Shown here: piece after piece, positions 29,951-37,298 of the stretch
How positions within the stretch are numbered: the stretch's first letter is position 1
Layout of the letters: every line of letters starts with the position of its first letter
From: a virus
IMG/VR virus record: IMGVR_UViG_3300047557_001190
Coordinates: 1-37,298 of that record
Direction: 5' to 3' (one strand)
DNA: 37,298 nt
Translations under genes and position numbers: made by a program
Notes under the pieces: model-generated
Told to the model about the DNA's origin: nothing
The model's database searches: none
Seen by the model: only the letters and a program-made list of their open reading frames with translations

Positions 29951-32056
29951 ATGGCACAAACCACAGTAGCAATAAATTTAGAGGCCAAAACCAAAGGCAC
30001 GGAAAGCGTAAAGTCGCTGAAAACACAAATCAGGGAGGCCACCCAAGATGCAGCCGCAATGGCTCAAAAGTTTGGGGAGTTTTCACCACAGGCGATTGCA
30101 GCCACAAAGCGTGTAGCTGAACTTAAAGACCAAATGCAGGATTTGCAACAGCGTGTTCAAGCATTAAATCCTGATAAGTTTGAAGCAATCGGTAAGGTTG
30201 TTGGTGGAGTGGCCAGTGGATTTACCGCAGCACAGGGGGCAATGGCTTTGTTTGGTGCTGAAAGTGAAGATGTGCAGAAATCATTGCTAAAAGTGCAGGG
30301 TGCAATGGCACTTGCACAAGGAATGCAGGGATTGTTGGATGCTGGAAAGCAATTTAGGGCATTGGGTCAATCTGCTGTTGCTGCATTTAATTCAATGACC
30401 ACTGCATCAAAAGTATTTTTGGCAACTGGTATTGGTTTGCTAATCACAGCCATTGGTTATGTAGCTGCAAACTTTGACGACCTTGCAAAATCACTTGGTT
30501 TCGCCAAAAGCGAAATGGACAAGATGAACAAGGCCATGAATGTTGCAGCAGCAGAAACCAAAACCCAAGCGGCTGATTTAAACTTTTACAACACCGTTGT
30601 TCAGGACACTACAAAAAGCGAGGGTGAGCGTGAGTTCGCATTGCAGAAACTTAAAGAGGCAGGTATCGCAACAGATGATGTAAACATAGCAAATGCCAAT
30701 TCTCTTGGTAAATTAAATGATAGAGTTGCACAGCAAATCGTTTTGATTGCACAAAGGGCAAGGGTTGAAGCATCAGCACAAATTCTGCAAGAGAAAACCA
30801 AAAAGCTGATTGAAATGCAGAATGGTGATTTAGATGATGCAACAAGTTTGTGGGATAAATTTGTTGCAGGTGCAAAAGGTGCTTTTATGGGTGCTGCTGC
30901 TGGTGCAGAGGAATATCAAAAACGTGGCTTAAATAATATAAATGAAGCCCAGAAAGAAGTAACACAAGCAACCCAAGTATATCAAAAAGAACTTGAAAAA
31001 AATACCAAATTAGAGGGTGTTGCTGTTGCCACTTCAAAGGCAGTTACCTCCACTTTAAAAAATCAAAAACAAGCTACCCGTGATTTAGCACAAGAGGAAT
31101 TGCAGCGTAGGGCTACTATGTTAGCAATTGACCAAACAACACTTGATAAAGCCATTGCCGCAGCTGATGCAGCATTTGCGGTAAAAGTAAAACAACTTAA
31201 AGAACAAGGATTTACAGAGGTTCAAATCGCCACAATGCGTGATGCCGAACTGGAAAAGGTGCGAACTGCGTTTTATGACAAACAAAAGGCCGATGATAAA
31301 AAAGCTGCTGATGAAAAGGCAGAATTTCAAAAGAAACAAAATGAAAGTTTACTGAAAGCCAATGATACATATTTTAAGGCAGCACAAACACAGCTAATTG
31401 AAAGAAACGCATCACAGGCAGAATTTGATGCACTTGAACTTGAAAGATTACAGGCAAACCTAGATGCACAAAAAGCAATCAATGATGCTAATAGTGCAGA
31501 GGTTGTTGCAGCCGAAGCGGAACTGGCAGCAAAGAAAAAAGACATTTACGATAAAGATGCCAAAGCCAAAGAGGACACAGAAAAAGCAAAACGTGCGGCT
31601 GAAATGGCAACCCTCGAAAGTGCATCTTCAATAATCGGCTCTCTCGGTCAGCTATTTGGACAAAGCGAAAAAGAACAAAAGGCATTCGGTCTTGCACAAA
31701 TCGCAGTTGATACCGCAAAGGCATTGACCGCAGCACAGGCCAATGCAATGGCACCCACACCTGACAACGTGGCGACAAGTGGTGCTGCTGGTTTTGCTAA
31801 ATATGCCGGGTATGTGGCAATTATTCTTTCAAACGTAGCACGTGCAAGGGCATTGATAAAAGGTTCTGGTGGAGGTGGTGGAGGTGGGGGTGGTGCTGCT
31901 GCTGCACCTGCTGCCCCGTCATTTGCACCAACCGTTGGCGGTGGACTACCTGATGAGCAGCAGTTTGGTGGCATGGGCAGAGTTTATGTGTTGGAGGGTG
32001 ATATTACCAAAACCCAAACCCGTGTGCGTAGGTTAAGAAATACCAGTGTCGTTTAA
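29951..32056 (+). CDS. tail tape measure protein
   Basis: A 701-residue protein with long coiled coils (about 10-75 and 365-560, rich in A, K, E, Q), a hydrophobic segment (FLATGIGLLITAIGYVAANF, about 150-172) and a glycine-rich stretch near residue 640 (a run of G). This is the pattern of tape measure proteins. By the known rule of about 1.5 angstrom per residue the tail would be roughly 100 nm. The order chaperones, completion protein, baseplate, tape measure is unusual because the tape measure comes last. The final part (YVLEGDITKTQTRVRRLRN) is a typical conserved end in Bacteroidetes phages. Confidence 0.8.
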   Translation: MAQTTVAINLEAKTKGTESVKSLKTQIREATQDAAAMAQKFGEFSPQAIAATKRVAELKDQMQDLQQRVQALNPDKFEAIGKVVGGVASGFTAAQGAMALFGAESEDVQKSLLKVQGAMALAQGMQGLLDAGKQFRALGQSAVAAFNSMTTASKVFLATGIGLLITAIGYVAANFDDLAKSLGFAKSEMDKMNKAMNVAAAETKTQAADLNFYNTVVQDTTKSEGEREFALQKLKEAGIATDDVNIANANSLGKLNDRVAQQIVLIAQRARVEASAQILQEKTKKLIEMQNGDLDDATSLWDKFVAGAKGAFMGAAAGAEEYQKRGLNNINEAQKEVTQATQVYQKELEKNTKLEGVAVATSKAVTSTLKNQKQATRDLAQEELQRRATMLAIDQTTLDKAIAAADAAFAVKVKQLKEQGFTEVQIATMRDAELEKVRTAFYDKQKADDKKAADEKAEFQKKQNESLLKANDTYFKAAQTQLIERNASQAEFDALELERLQANLDAQKAINDANSAEVVAAEAELAAKKKDIYDKDAKAKEDTEKAKRAAEMATLESASSIIGSLGQLFGQSEKEQKAFGLAQIAVDTAKALTAAQANAMAPTPDNVATSGAAGFAKYAGYVAIILSNVARARALIKGSGGGGGGGGGAAAAPAAPSFAPTVGGGLPDEQQFGGMGRVYVLEGDITKTQTRVRRLRNTSVV

Positions 32057-32057
32057 A

Positions 32058-32072
32058 CCTACTTTTAAAGAT
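32058..32072 (+). promoter_or_regulatory. late-type promoter motif (weak)
   Basis: CCTACTTTTAAAGAT abuts ATG 32073. The left half and core are as in other sites; the right arm is degenerate. It decides the start of the protease gene over an upstream GTG (32046). Confidence 0.5.
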
Positions 32073-33080
32073 ATGGATTTGCCAGTTTACAAAATTGTCG
32101 TTAATGAGGATGATGACACCGGGGTTGAGTTCGTGTCGTTGGTTGACCGCCCTGCTATACAAAAGGATTTCATGCTGTTTAATCAGCAGTTTGTTGAACC
32201 CGGTGCGAAAGAAACTGAGGATGAATTTATCAGCAGGTGTATTCCGTACATGGTAGGCGAGGGCATGGAACAAGACCAAGCCGCTGCCGTGTGTTATTCC
32301 AAATGGCAAAGCCGCAAAGAATTTGAAAGCTATGACGATTACCCAGAAGCAGCCAAAGAAAACGCAAAAGTTGCACTGCGTTGGGCAGAGGAAAACGGCT
32401 GGGGTGATTGCGGCACTCCCGTAGGCAAGATAAGAGCAAACCAATTAGCCAATGGTGAAGCCATTACCCGTGAAACCATTGCACGAATGGCAGCATTTGA
32501 ACGCCACAGGCAGAACAGCCAAAAAGAACTTGGCGACGGATGCGGTAGATTAATGTGGTTGGCATGGGGTGGTGATGAGGGCATCGAATGGGCAAGCCGT
32601 AAACTGCAACAGATAGACATGAAACAGGCATACAGCGTGCAGGATGAGGAAAAGCGTATTGTCACCGGGCCTGCAATGTTGGCTGATTTACCCATTTACC
32701 GCTATGATGATGTACGTGGTGAGTACTATGTAACCTTTGATGCACCTACTATTTGGACTATTGCCAAAAAATTTGTCCGTAAAAACTTCTACAAGGCCGT
32801 AAATACCGACCATGAAACCCCCGTTGATAGTGGTGTCCACATGATTGAGAGTTATTTTATTGACCGCGAGCGTGGTGTTATGCCACCCAAAGGATATGAG
32901 GATGCCAAAGACGGCAGCTGGTTCCTGACCTATTTAGTGGACAATGACGAATTATGGTCAAAAGTAAAAGCAGGGGAATGGAAAGGGTTTAGCGTTGAGG
33001 GCTTTTTTGACATGGAAGAACAAGACGAGGTTGTAACGCTGATGCGTGAAATAGCCACCATGCTGAAAAATTTTGCATAG
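32073..33080 (+). CDS. prohead protease (XkdF/S78-like) with inserted domain
   Basis: A 335-residue protein. Residues 1-35 (VYKIVVNEDDDTGVEFVSLV) and 195-312 form a split XkdF-like serine protease: IVTGPAMLADLPIYR, NTDHETP with His247, and GFSVEGFF with Ser307. Between them lies an insert (about 48-182) with EFISRCIPYMVGEGMEQDQA and ANQLANGEAITRETIARMAA and GDGCGRLMWLAWGG, a Cys-containing module common in Bacteroidetes phage proteases. It should cleave scaffold or capsid precursors, matching the scaffold and capsid genes that follow. The motif at 32058-32072 fixes the start. Confidence 0.8.
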   Translation: MDLPVYKIVVNEDDDTGVEFVSLVDRPAIQKDFMLFNQQFVEPGAKETEDEFISRCIPYMVGEGMEQDQAAAVCYSKWQSRKEFESYDDYPEAAKENAKVALRWAEENGWGDCGTPVGKIRANQLANGEAITRETIARMAAFERHRQNSQKELGDGCGRLMWLAWGGDEGIEWASRKLQQIDMKQAYSVQDEEKRIVTGPAMLADLPIYRYDDVRGEYYVTFDAPTIWTIAKKFVRKNFYKAVNTDHETPVDSGVHMIESYFIDRERGVMPPKGYEDAKDGSWFLTYLVDNDELWSKVKAGEWKGFSVEGFFDMEEQDEVVTLMREIATMLKNFA

Positions 33081-33086
33081 GTTTTA

Positions 33087-33110
33087 CCATACCTACCTTT
33101 TATGGTATGG
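33087..33110 (+). promoter_or_regulatory. late-type promoter motif of head module
   Basis: A 7-bp dyad CCATACC (33087-33093) with GGTATGG (33104-33110) has TACCTTTTAT in the loop; the right arm overlaps ATG 33107. A TTTG lies 18 bases upstream of the core (33072-33075). On the circular map this is also the promoter of the gene at window position 6. The arms differ from the other sites but still pair. Confidence 0.65.
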
Positions 33111-33679
33111 ATTTCAAAACAGAACTTTCAGAAATGAAGAGCGGACTTGCTGCTTTTATGGCAGAAGTTAAGCAGCGTTTCAATGAAGTTCCTGCTGAAC
33201 CCGTTGAAGCTGCGTTTGGTGAGTTGACTTTGGTTGACGGCACAATCGTAGTATTTGACGGTGAAGAATTGAATGCTGGCAGTATGCTGTCAGTAAAAAC
33301 TGAAGAGGGTATCGTGCCTGCTCCTGATGGGGTTCACGAAACCACCGACGGTCTGCTGATTACTACCAAAGACGGTGTTGTTGAACTTATCGAAGAGAAA
33401 ACAATGCCCGTTGAGGAAGTTGAGGTTGAAAATCAATTCGCAAGCTTGGAACAATTTGACGCTCTGCGTGCCGCTAATGAGGAACTGGCTGCAAAGATTG
33501 CCACCCTCGAAAATGCCCTTATCAATGTGTTGGGCAAAGTAGAAGAAACTTTCAGCGTATTTGAAAAGTTTGCATCTGCTACACCTGAGCCAGCTAAAAA
33601 ACCCTTTGGCTCTGTAAACAAAAAAAACGAAGAAATTTTTAAGGGTTTTGTTTCAGCATTAAACAAAATTAAAAACTAA
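33107..33679 (+). CDS. scaffold-like head assembly protein (haplotype B)
   Basis: A 190-residue homologue of the protein at 6-575, with the same layout: helical N-terminus, beta-rich DG-turn region, coiled coil (about 108-155) and a lysine-rich tail. Changes are concentrated at the C-terminus (SVNKKNEEIFKGFVSALNK). The full upstream context is visible here: it follows the protease by 26 bases with the dyad promoter motif reaching its start codon. On the circular genome there would be only one such gene per phage. Confidence 0.65.
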   Translation: MDFKTELSEMKSGLAAFMAEVKQRFNEVPAEPVEAAFGELTLVDGTIVVFDGEELNAGSMLSVKTEEGIVPAPDGVHETTDGLLITTKDGVVELIEEKTMPVEEVEVENQFASLEQFDALRAANEELAAKIATLENALINVLGKVEETFSVFEKFASATPEPAKKPFGSVNKKNEEIFKGFVSALNKIKN

Positions 33680-33684
33680 TAATC

Positions 33685-34635
33685 ATGGCATTTGACGTAA
33701 CTGGTTTAAGTAACTACACCAAAGAGGAGAGCCTTACGCTCCTGACCAAAGCTATGTTCACAGGCAAGACAGCTTCTCTGCTGAATGCCGCCGGACAAGT
33801 TCTCCCTAACATTAAAAGCTCCGAAATTCTGCCTCTGCTGTATTCGGATGTTTATTTTCAAGCCGACAGCTGTTCTTATCAGTCAAGCGGAAACACCACC
33901 CTTTCTAAGCGTACTTTGACCGTAGGTAAAGTAAAGGTTCAAGAGACCCTTTGCCCTAAAGACCTCGAAACCAAATACACGCAGAAAGCTTTGAACGCTG
34001 GCGAAGCCATCGACATGGGTGTTTTCACCGAGCAGATTGGTAACGAAAAAGCTGCTAAGATTGCCGAAGCTATCGAAACTGCTATTTGGCAGGGTGACAC
34101 CACTGGTGGCGTTGGAAACAACGCTTACTGGGATGGTTTCCTTACCCAGCTTGATGACCTCGGATTTGGTGGCGCAGGCGACCCCATCAAGGGTAACGTA
34201 GGTGATGCATACACTTCAATCACTGCTTCAAACATCGACGATATTATCGGTACTATTTACAGCGTAATTCCTGCCGAACTGTTGGGCAAGCCTGACCTGT
34301 TCATCGGTATGGGTGTTGACACTTTCCGCAAATACCGTCAGTGGCTGGTAGGTGCTAACCTTTACCACTACCCTGCTAACGAAGTAGCTGAAATGGAAAT
34401 CATCGACCCTGTAACTGGTATCAAAATCTACGGTCTGCACGGCATGAACGGTACTAACAAAATTGTTGCTGGTCTGTGGAGCAATTTCTTCTTGGGTACA
34501 GATTTATTCGATGAGGAAAGCGATTACAGCTTCATTTTCAATCCATTTGAGAGGCGCGTACAATTCCACGCTGCCTTTAAATACGGAGTTGCTCTGGCCT
34601 ACCCAGAACAAGTTTGCTACTTTAAACTTCCATAA
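33685..34635 (+). CDS. major capsid protein (haplotype B)
   Basis: A 316-residue version of the protein at 586-1533, about 91 percent identical by my hand count (28 changes). Changes cluster near residues 26-67, around 148-172 and at 272-285 (LFDEESDYSF for MMNEEESYEF), likely surface-exposed loops, while core strands such as TLTVGKVKVQETLCPKDLET are unchanged. Followed by the same terminator hairpin. This supports strong purifying selection with divergence at exposed sites between two strains. Confidence 0.8.
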   Translation: MAFDVTGLSNYTKEESLTLLTKAMFTGKTASLLNAAGQVLPNIKSSEILPLLYSDVYFQADSCSYQSSGNTTLSKRTLTVGKVKVQETLCPKDLETKYTQKALNAGEAIDMGVFTEQIGNEKAAKIAEAIETAIWQGDTTGGVGNNAYWDGFLTQLDDLGFGGAGDPIKGNVGDAYTSITASNIDDIIGTIYSVIPAELLGKPDLFIGMGVDTFRKYRQWLVGANLYHYPANEVAEMEIIDPVTGIKIYGLHGMNGTNKIVAGLWSNFFLGTDLFDEESDYSFIFNPFERRVQFHAAFKYGVALAYPEQVCYFKLP

Positions 34636-34678
34636 TAACTAACCATTAAGTAAGTTACAAAGAAGTAAGTTTAACCCG

Positions 34679-34709
34679 GGGGGTGGGGATACAACCTCAC
34701 CCCCTTTTT
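34679..34709 (+). terminator. hairpin terminator after capsid gene (haplotype B)
   Basis: The same 10-bp GC-rich stem as at 1570-1595 (34679-34688 with 34695-34704), here followed by TTTTT. The stem and loop are unchanged between haplotypes although the flanking bases differ, which supports function. Confidence 0.8.
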
Positions 34710-34726
34710 AATTAAAAAATAAAAAA

Positions 34727-35245
34727 ATGGCCTGTATACTCACCACCGGCTTCCAGCTTGACTGTAAGACAGCAAGTGCCGGAATTAAGACAATTTGGCT
34801 CGTTGAATTTGACGCCAAATCTACCCTCACAAAATCAAGCGGCGAAGTTTCCGCACACACCTTGTCAGGTGGCAAATCTTATTTCAAGTACGAACTTGAA
34901 AAAGAAACTGCCTCTATGACTTGGAGAACAATTCCCTCAACTGAGAACGGCACTGTATTTTACGAAGCCGACCTCGTTGCACGTCTGCACAAAGTAACCA
35001 CCGCCCAGCGTAACGAAATTAAGCTGTTGGCTCAAAACCGTATGTTGGCTATTGCCCTTGATGCAAGCGGTGACTACTGGCTGCTGGGTGCTGACTACGG
35101 TGTTCAGTTGCAGCAGAGCGAAACTAACTTCGGTCAGGCGTTTGGTGACTTCAAAGGTCACGTTTTAAATTTCTTGCACAAAGAAACCGATTTACCTTTG
35201 AAAGTTCAAGCGGCTGTTGTATCTTCGCTGGCTCTTGGTTCGTAA
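34727..35245 (+). CDS. abundant virion protein, probably tail tube (haplotype B)
   Basis: A 172-residue protein differing from the copy at 1615-2133 at only three residues (V4I, T10Q and one S/T), despite many silent base changes. This shows strong selection on the protein. Flanked by the same two terminators. The tail-tube assignment is inferred as for the other copy. Confidence 0.55.
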   Translation: MACILTTGFQLDCKTASAGIKTIWLVEFDAKSTLTKSSGEVSAHTLSGGKSYFKYELEKETASMTWRTIPSTENGTVFYEADLVARLHKVTTAQRNEIKLLAQNRMLAIALDASGDYWLLGADYGVQLQQSETNFGQAFGDFKGHVLNFLHKETDLPLKVQAAVVSSLALGS

Positions 35246-35265
35246 TTGATTTGAGTGTTTCATGC

Positions 35266-35299
35266 AAAGGGGGCTGCCATTCGGTGGCCCTTTTTGTTT
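35266..35299 (+). terminator. hairpin terminator (haplotype B)
   Basis: Identical stem (GGGCTGCC/GGTGGCCC) and T-run to 2154-2187. Here the T-run leads directly into the late-type motif of the next gene, showing the arrangement without the methyltransferase cassette. Confidence 0.85.
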
Positions 35300-35311
35300 A
35301 ACATCAAAACT

Positions 35312-35329
35312 ATCTACTTTTATGGGTAG
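35312..35329 (+). promoter_or_regulatory. late-type promoter motif
   Basis: ATCTACTTTTATGGGTAG abuts ATG 35330. With the next base the arms are TCTAC/GTAGA, against CCTAC/GTAGG at the homologous site 2861-2878: both arm ends changed together. TTTG stands 18 bases before the core (35293-35296). Confidence 0.65.
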
Positions 35330-35707
35330 ATGTTGTACATCACAAAAGGCGGCACACCAGAGTTGATAATCACGGGCAAGGAGAAAGTGACTATTTCTCC
35401 CGTGTATTATTTGTTGGTGTTCGAAAGTGAAATGTCGCAGGAAAGAAAGGCATTTATTGTGGCAGATAGCAGCACATCACCCAACAGATACCAGTTATTT
35501 TCATTTGTTGAGGGTAGTAGCACCGCCAAAACATTGGCCGTAGGTACGCATTACTGGTCGCTATACGCACAGACAAGCCCGACCAACACAAACTATCTGC
35601 TGGCAAACGAAGAAATAGACCGCGGCCTTGCGTATGTCAGCACAAGCCACACACCATTTAACGACCACGAAGTCAACACAACGATTAAACAGCACAACGT
35701 AGGATAA
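35330..35707 (+). CDS. small virion protein (haplotype B)
   Basis: A 125-residue homologue of 2879-3256, with four conservative changes (A7G, R17K, V22I and A/S in the SST-PN segment). The start is fixed by the abutting motif. The stop overlaps the portal start by one base (TAATG), where haplotype A has ATGA. Role unknown, probably head-tail joining. Confidence 0.7.
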   Translation: MLYITKGGTPELIITGKEKVTISPVYYLLVFESEMSQERKAFIVADSSTSPNRYQLFSFVEGSSTAKTLAVGTHYWSLYAQTSPTNTNYLLANEEIDRGLAYVSTSHTPFNDHEVNTTIKQHNVG

Positions 35708-37298
35708 TGAGTTTTGAACTATTACGCATAAATTTTGCCGAAAGCAAACTCCCTGTTTTTAAAGAAAACAAAAACAAGGGTATAATGTATTACGGTGAGG
35801 ACAATAATTTCCCTCAACATCTGCTTGAATTTTACAACCGCAGCCCAAAACACGGGGCCATTGTTCGCCAAAAGGCGCGTTTTGTGGCAGGTGAGGAGAC
35901 CGTTGTTGACGGCAACCCCAATGCTTCAAAAATAATCGACTACGTAAACCCTTATGAGGGTGTGCAAGAGTTTAAAAACAAGTTGGCTCTGGATTATGAG
36001 CTGTTTAATGGCTTTGCATACGAGGTGCATTACAACAAATTGGGGCAGTTGGCAGCACTTTATCACGTTGATTTCAGCAAGGTTCGGACATTAGACCACG
36101 AACTTTATATGTACGCAGAGGATTGGAAAAAGGCAAAGCATGAGGATATGAAGCATTACCGCCCTTTCAACCCTAAAAAGGCGCAGCCAATGGAAGTTCA
36201 GCTGTTCTACTTCCGTGAATATGCACCGGGTCTGGGTGTTTATCCTCTGCCACCTTATCAGCACTGCTTGCAATATATTGAAATCGATGTTGAGATAGCT
36301 AATTTTCATAACAACAATATCCGCAACGGGTTTTCAAATGGCACGTTGGTTCAGTTGTTTAAAGGTCAGCCATCGCAGGAAATAGCCTATGAATTTGAGC
36401 GCAAGTTCAAAGCCAAAACAACTGGCACGGATAACGCAGGTGGTGTGCTGATACAGTTCAATGAAATGAACGAAAAGGAAGCCACCATCAACCACTTGCA
36501 ACCCAGCGAAATGGACAAACAATTCCTGCAACTGAATGAAACGGTGCAGGATGAGATTTTCGTCGGTCATAACTTCCCCAAAATTCTTCTCGGCTATGCC
36601 ACAGAGGGTGCGCTCGGGCAGCGCAACGAAATGATACAGGCGTATGAGTTGTTGCATAAAAGCTACATTAACCGCAGGCAGAGTAAACTTGAAACATGCC
36701 TTGAAAACACCCTTGAAACCGTTTATCCCGGCATCATAATTACCACCAAAGACAGCGAGTTTTTGGGATTGGATTTTGTTGCCTTGTATCAGGCAAACAT
36801 TGCCACACTTGAAGAGACACGCAACGCACTTGGATTACCAACAACACCGCAACCGCAGGCAGTCACTTTTTCATCACAAGTTAAATGCGAGTGCGAATTG
36901 TGGAAAGATAGCGACATCGAGGTATTTTCAAAGTTTGGTGTGAGTGCTGACGAGTTTGAAGATGTGCCGATGCTGTTTGCACTTGACACCAAAGAGAAAA
37001 AAGTATTGGCAGTGGTAACGGCTGATGAAAAGGCAACCGTAAAAAACATTGCTGATGCGGTTAAATTGGATGAGCCGGAAGTAATCGAGATACTGAAAAA
37101 ACTGCAATCCGATGGAAAACTGAACTGGACAAATAATGCCATCAAAATCACCGATATCGGCAGGGCTGATATTCAGGATGAGGGATTGCCTAAAATAGAG
37201 GTGAGATACAAATACGATTTAAGCCCGGATGCACCACCTTTGATGCCCGGTGGAAAGAGCCGTGAGTTTTGTATTAAAATGATGGAAACAAACAAGCT
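35707..37298 (+). CDS. portal protein, 3' truncated by window end (haplotype B)
   Basis: An open frame of 530 codons without stop that runs off the window. It matches the portal at 3253-5172 closely until about residue 375, then lacks about 50 residues present in haplotype A (the region with IDAAQRTIDNINSLSPLVAN), joins at QVKCECELWKDSDIEVFSKF and continues through the winged-helix-like stretch. At the end the sequence becomes different (KMMETNKL for KMTDLKKL). The missing C-terminal MuF-like part lies outside the window. Confidence 0.8.
   Translation, partial: MSFELLRINFAESKLPVFKENKNKGIMYYGEDNNFPQHLLEFYNRSPKHGAIVRQKARFVAGEETVVDGNPNASKIIDYVNPYEGVQEFKNKLALDYELFNGFAYEVHYNKLGQLAALYHVDFSKVRTLDHELYMYAEDWKKAKHEDMKHYRPFNPKKAQPMEVQLFYFREYAPGLGVYPLPPYQHCLQYIEIDVEIANFHNNNIRNGFSNGTLVQLFKGQPSQEIAYEFERKFKAKTTGTDNAGGVLIQFNEMNEKEATINHLQPSEMDKQFLQLNETVQDEIFVGHNFPKILLGYATEGALGQRNEMIQAYELLHKSYINRRQSKLETCLENTLETVYPGIIITTKDSEFLGLDFVALYQANIATLEETRNALGLPTTPQPQAVTFSSQVKCECELWKDSDIEVFSKFGVSADEFEDVPMLFALDTKEKKVLAVVTADEKATVKNIADAVKLDEPEVIEILKKLQSDGKLNWTNNAIKITDIGRADIQDEGLPKIEVRYKYDLSPDAPPLMPGGKSREFCIKMMETNK

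Larger units (their letters stand above)
33102..37298. repeat. second haplotype of the head module
   Basis: This region is collinear with 1 to about 5012 with many silent and some amino-acid changes. It lacks the 660-bp methyltransferase cassette and about 50 portal codons. The first 127 bases match the window start exactly. It is best read as an alternative strain version appended when the assembly ran round the circle; a true tandem duplication is the less likely reading. Confidence 0.75.

Noticed and set aside
31866-31905. Glycine-codon run in the tape measure gene as a recombination or frameshift site
   Set aside because: The frame continues unbroken to a typical tape measure C-terminus; a glycine-rich hinge is enough to explain it.
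33107-37298. True tandem duplication of the head genes (two capsid proteins in one virion)
   Set aside because: The copy starts exactly where the window starts, with an exact 127-base match, and contains the protease junction only once. A circular assembly with two strains explains this with fewer assumptions.

Overview
The window looks like an essentially complete genome of a tailed double-stranded DNA phage of a Bacteroidetes host, read once round (about 33.1 kb) and then about 4.2 kb into a second, diverged version of its head module. The host guess rests on three things seen in the sequence: no Shine-Dalgarno pattern at most starts, consensus Bacteroidetes promoters (TTTG, 19 bp, TATATTTG) at several minus-strand loci, and structural proteins of the type found in Bacteroidetes phages. 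Nearly all genes are packed with ATGA, GTGA, TTGA or TAATG overlaps. No integrase, excisionase or CI-like repressor was recognised, so a virulent lifestyle is likely.

Layout. Positions 1-9396 (+): scaffold-like protein, major capsid protein, abundant tail-tube-like protein, an inserted DNA methyltransferase, a small virion protein, portal, connectors, fibre-like proteins, then a lysis cassette of small membrane proteins, a spanin-like protein and a cell-wall hydrolase. Positions 9393-17062 (-): a metallophosphoesterase pair behind a late-type motif, then a replication and recombination operon (Rad52-type annealing protein, SSB-like protein, stand-alone DnaA domain IV protein, primase-helicase, initiator with iteron-like repeats inside its gene, many small unknowns). 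Positions 17093-24449 (+): HNH protein, sigma-like protein, a six-gene block of glycosyltransferases, methyltransferases, a ParB-like protein and a 2-oxoglutarate oxygenase, then the terminase. Positions 24446-33080 (+): tail chaperones, a tRNA-like element, tail completion protein, baseplate proteins, tape measure and prohead protease, which lead back into the scaffold and capsid genes.

The ends. Positions 33102-37298 repeat 1 to about 5000 with many substitutions, without the methyltransferase and with a portal indel. The first 127 bases of the window are identical to 33102-33228, and base 128 is the first mismatch. An exact 127-base match at a contig start is what a k=127 de Bruijn assembly of a circular genome with two strain variants would give, so I read the repeat as a second haplotype, not a real duplication.

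The main regulatory discovery is a second promoter-like motif (core CTACTTTTATAGGTAG). It is usually an inverted repeat with compensating arm changes, abuts the start codon of six genes (five if the two haplotypes are counted once), and also precedes the tRNA-like element. With the early promoters whose -7 box ends 4 bases before ATG, it suggests a phage that makes largely leaderless mRNAs under two promoter classes, the late class perhaps read with help from the sigma-like protein at 17416-17943. Other points of interest are the 114-base tRNA-like structure with a 40-base insertion at the anticodon loop, a structured leader at the head of the replication operon, and the cleanly inserted methyltransferase cassette.
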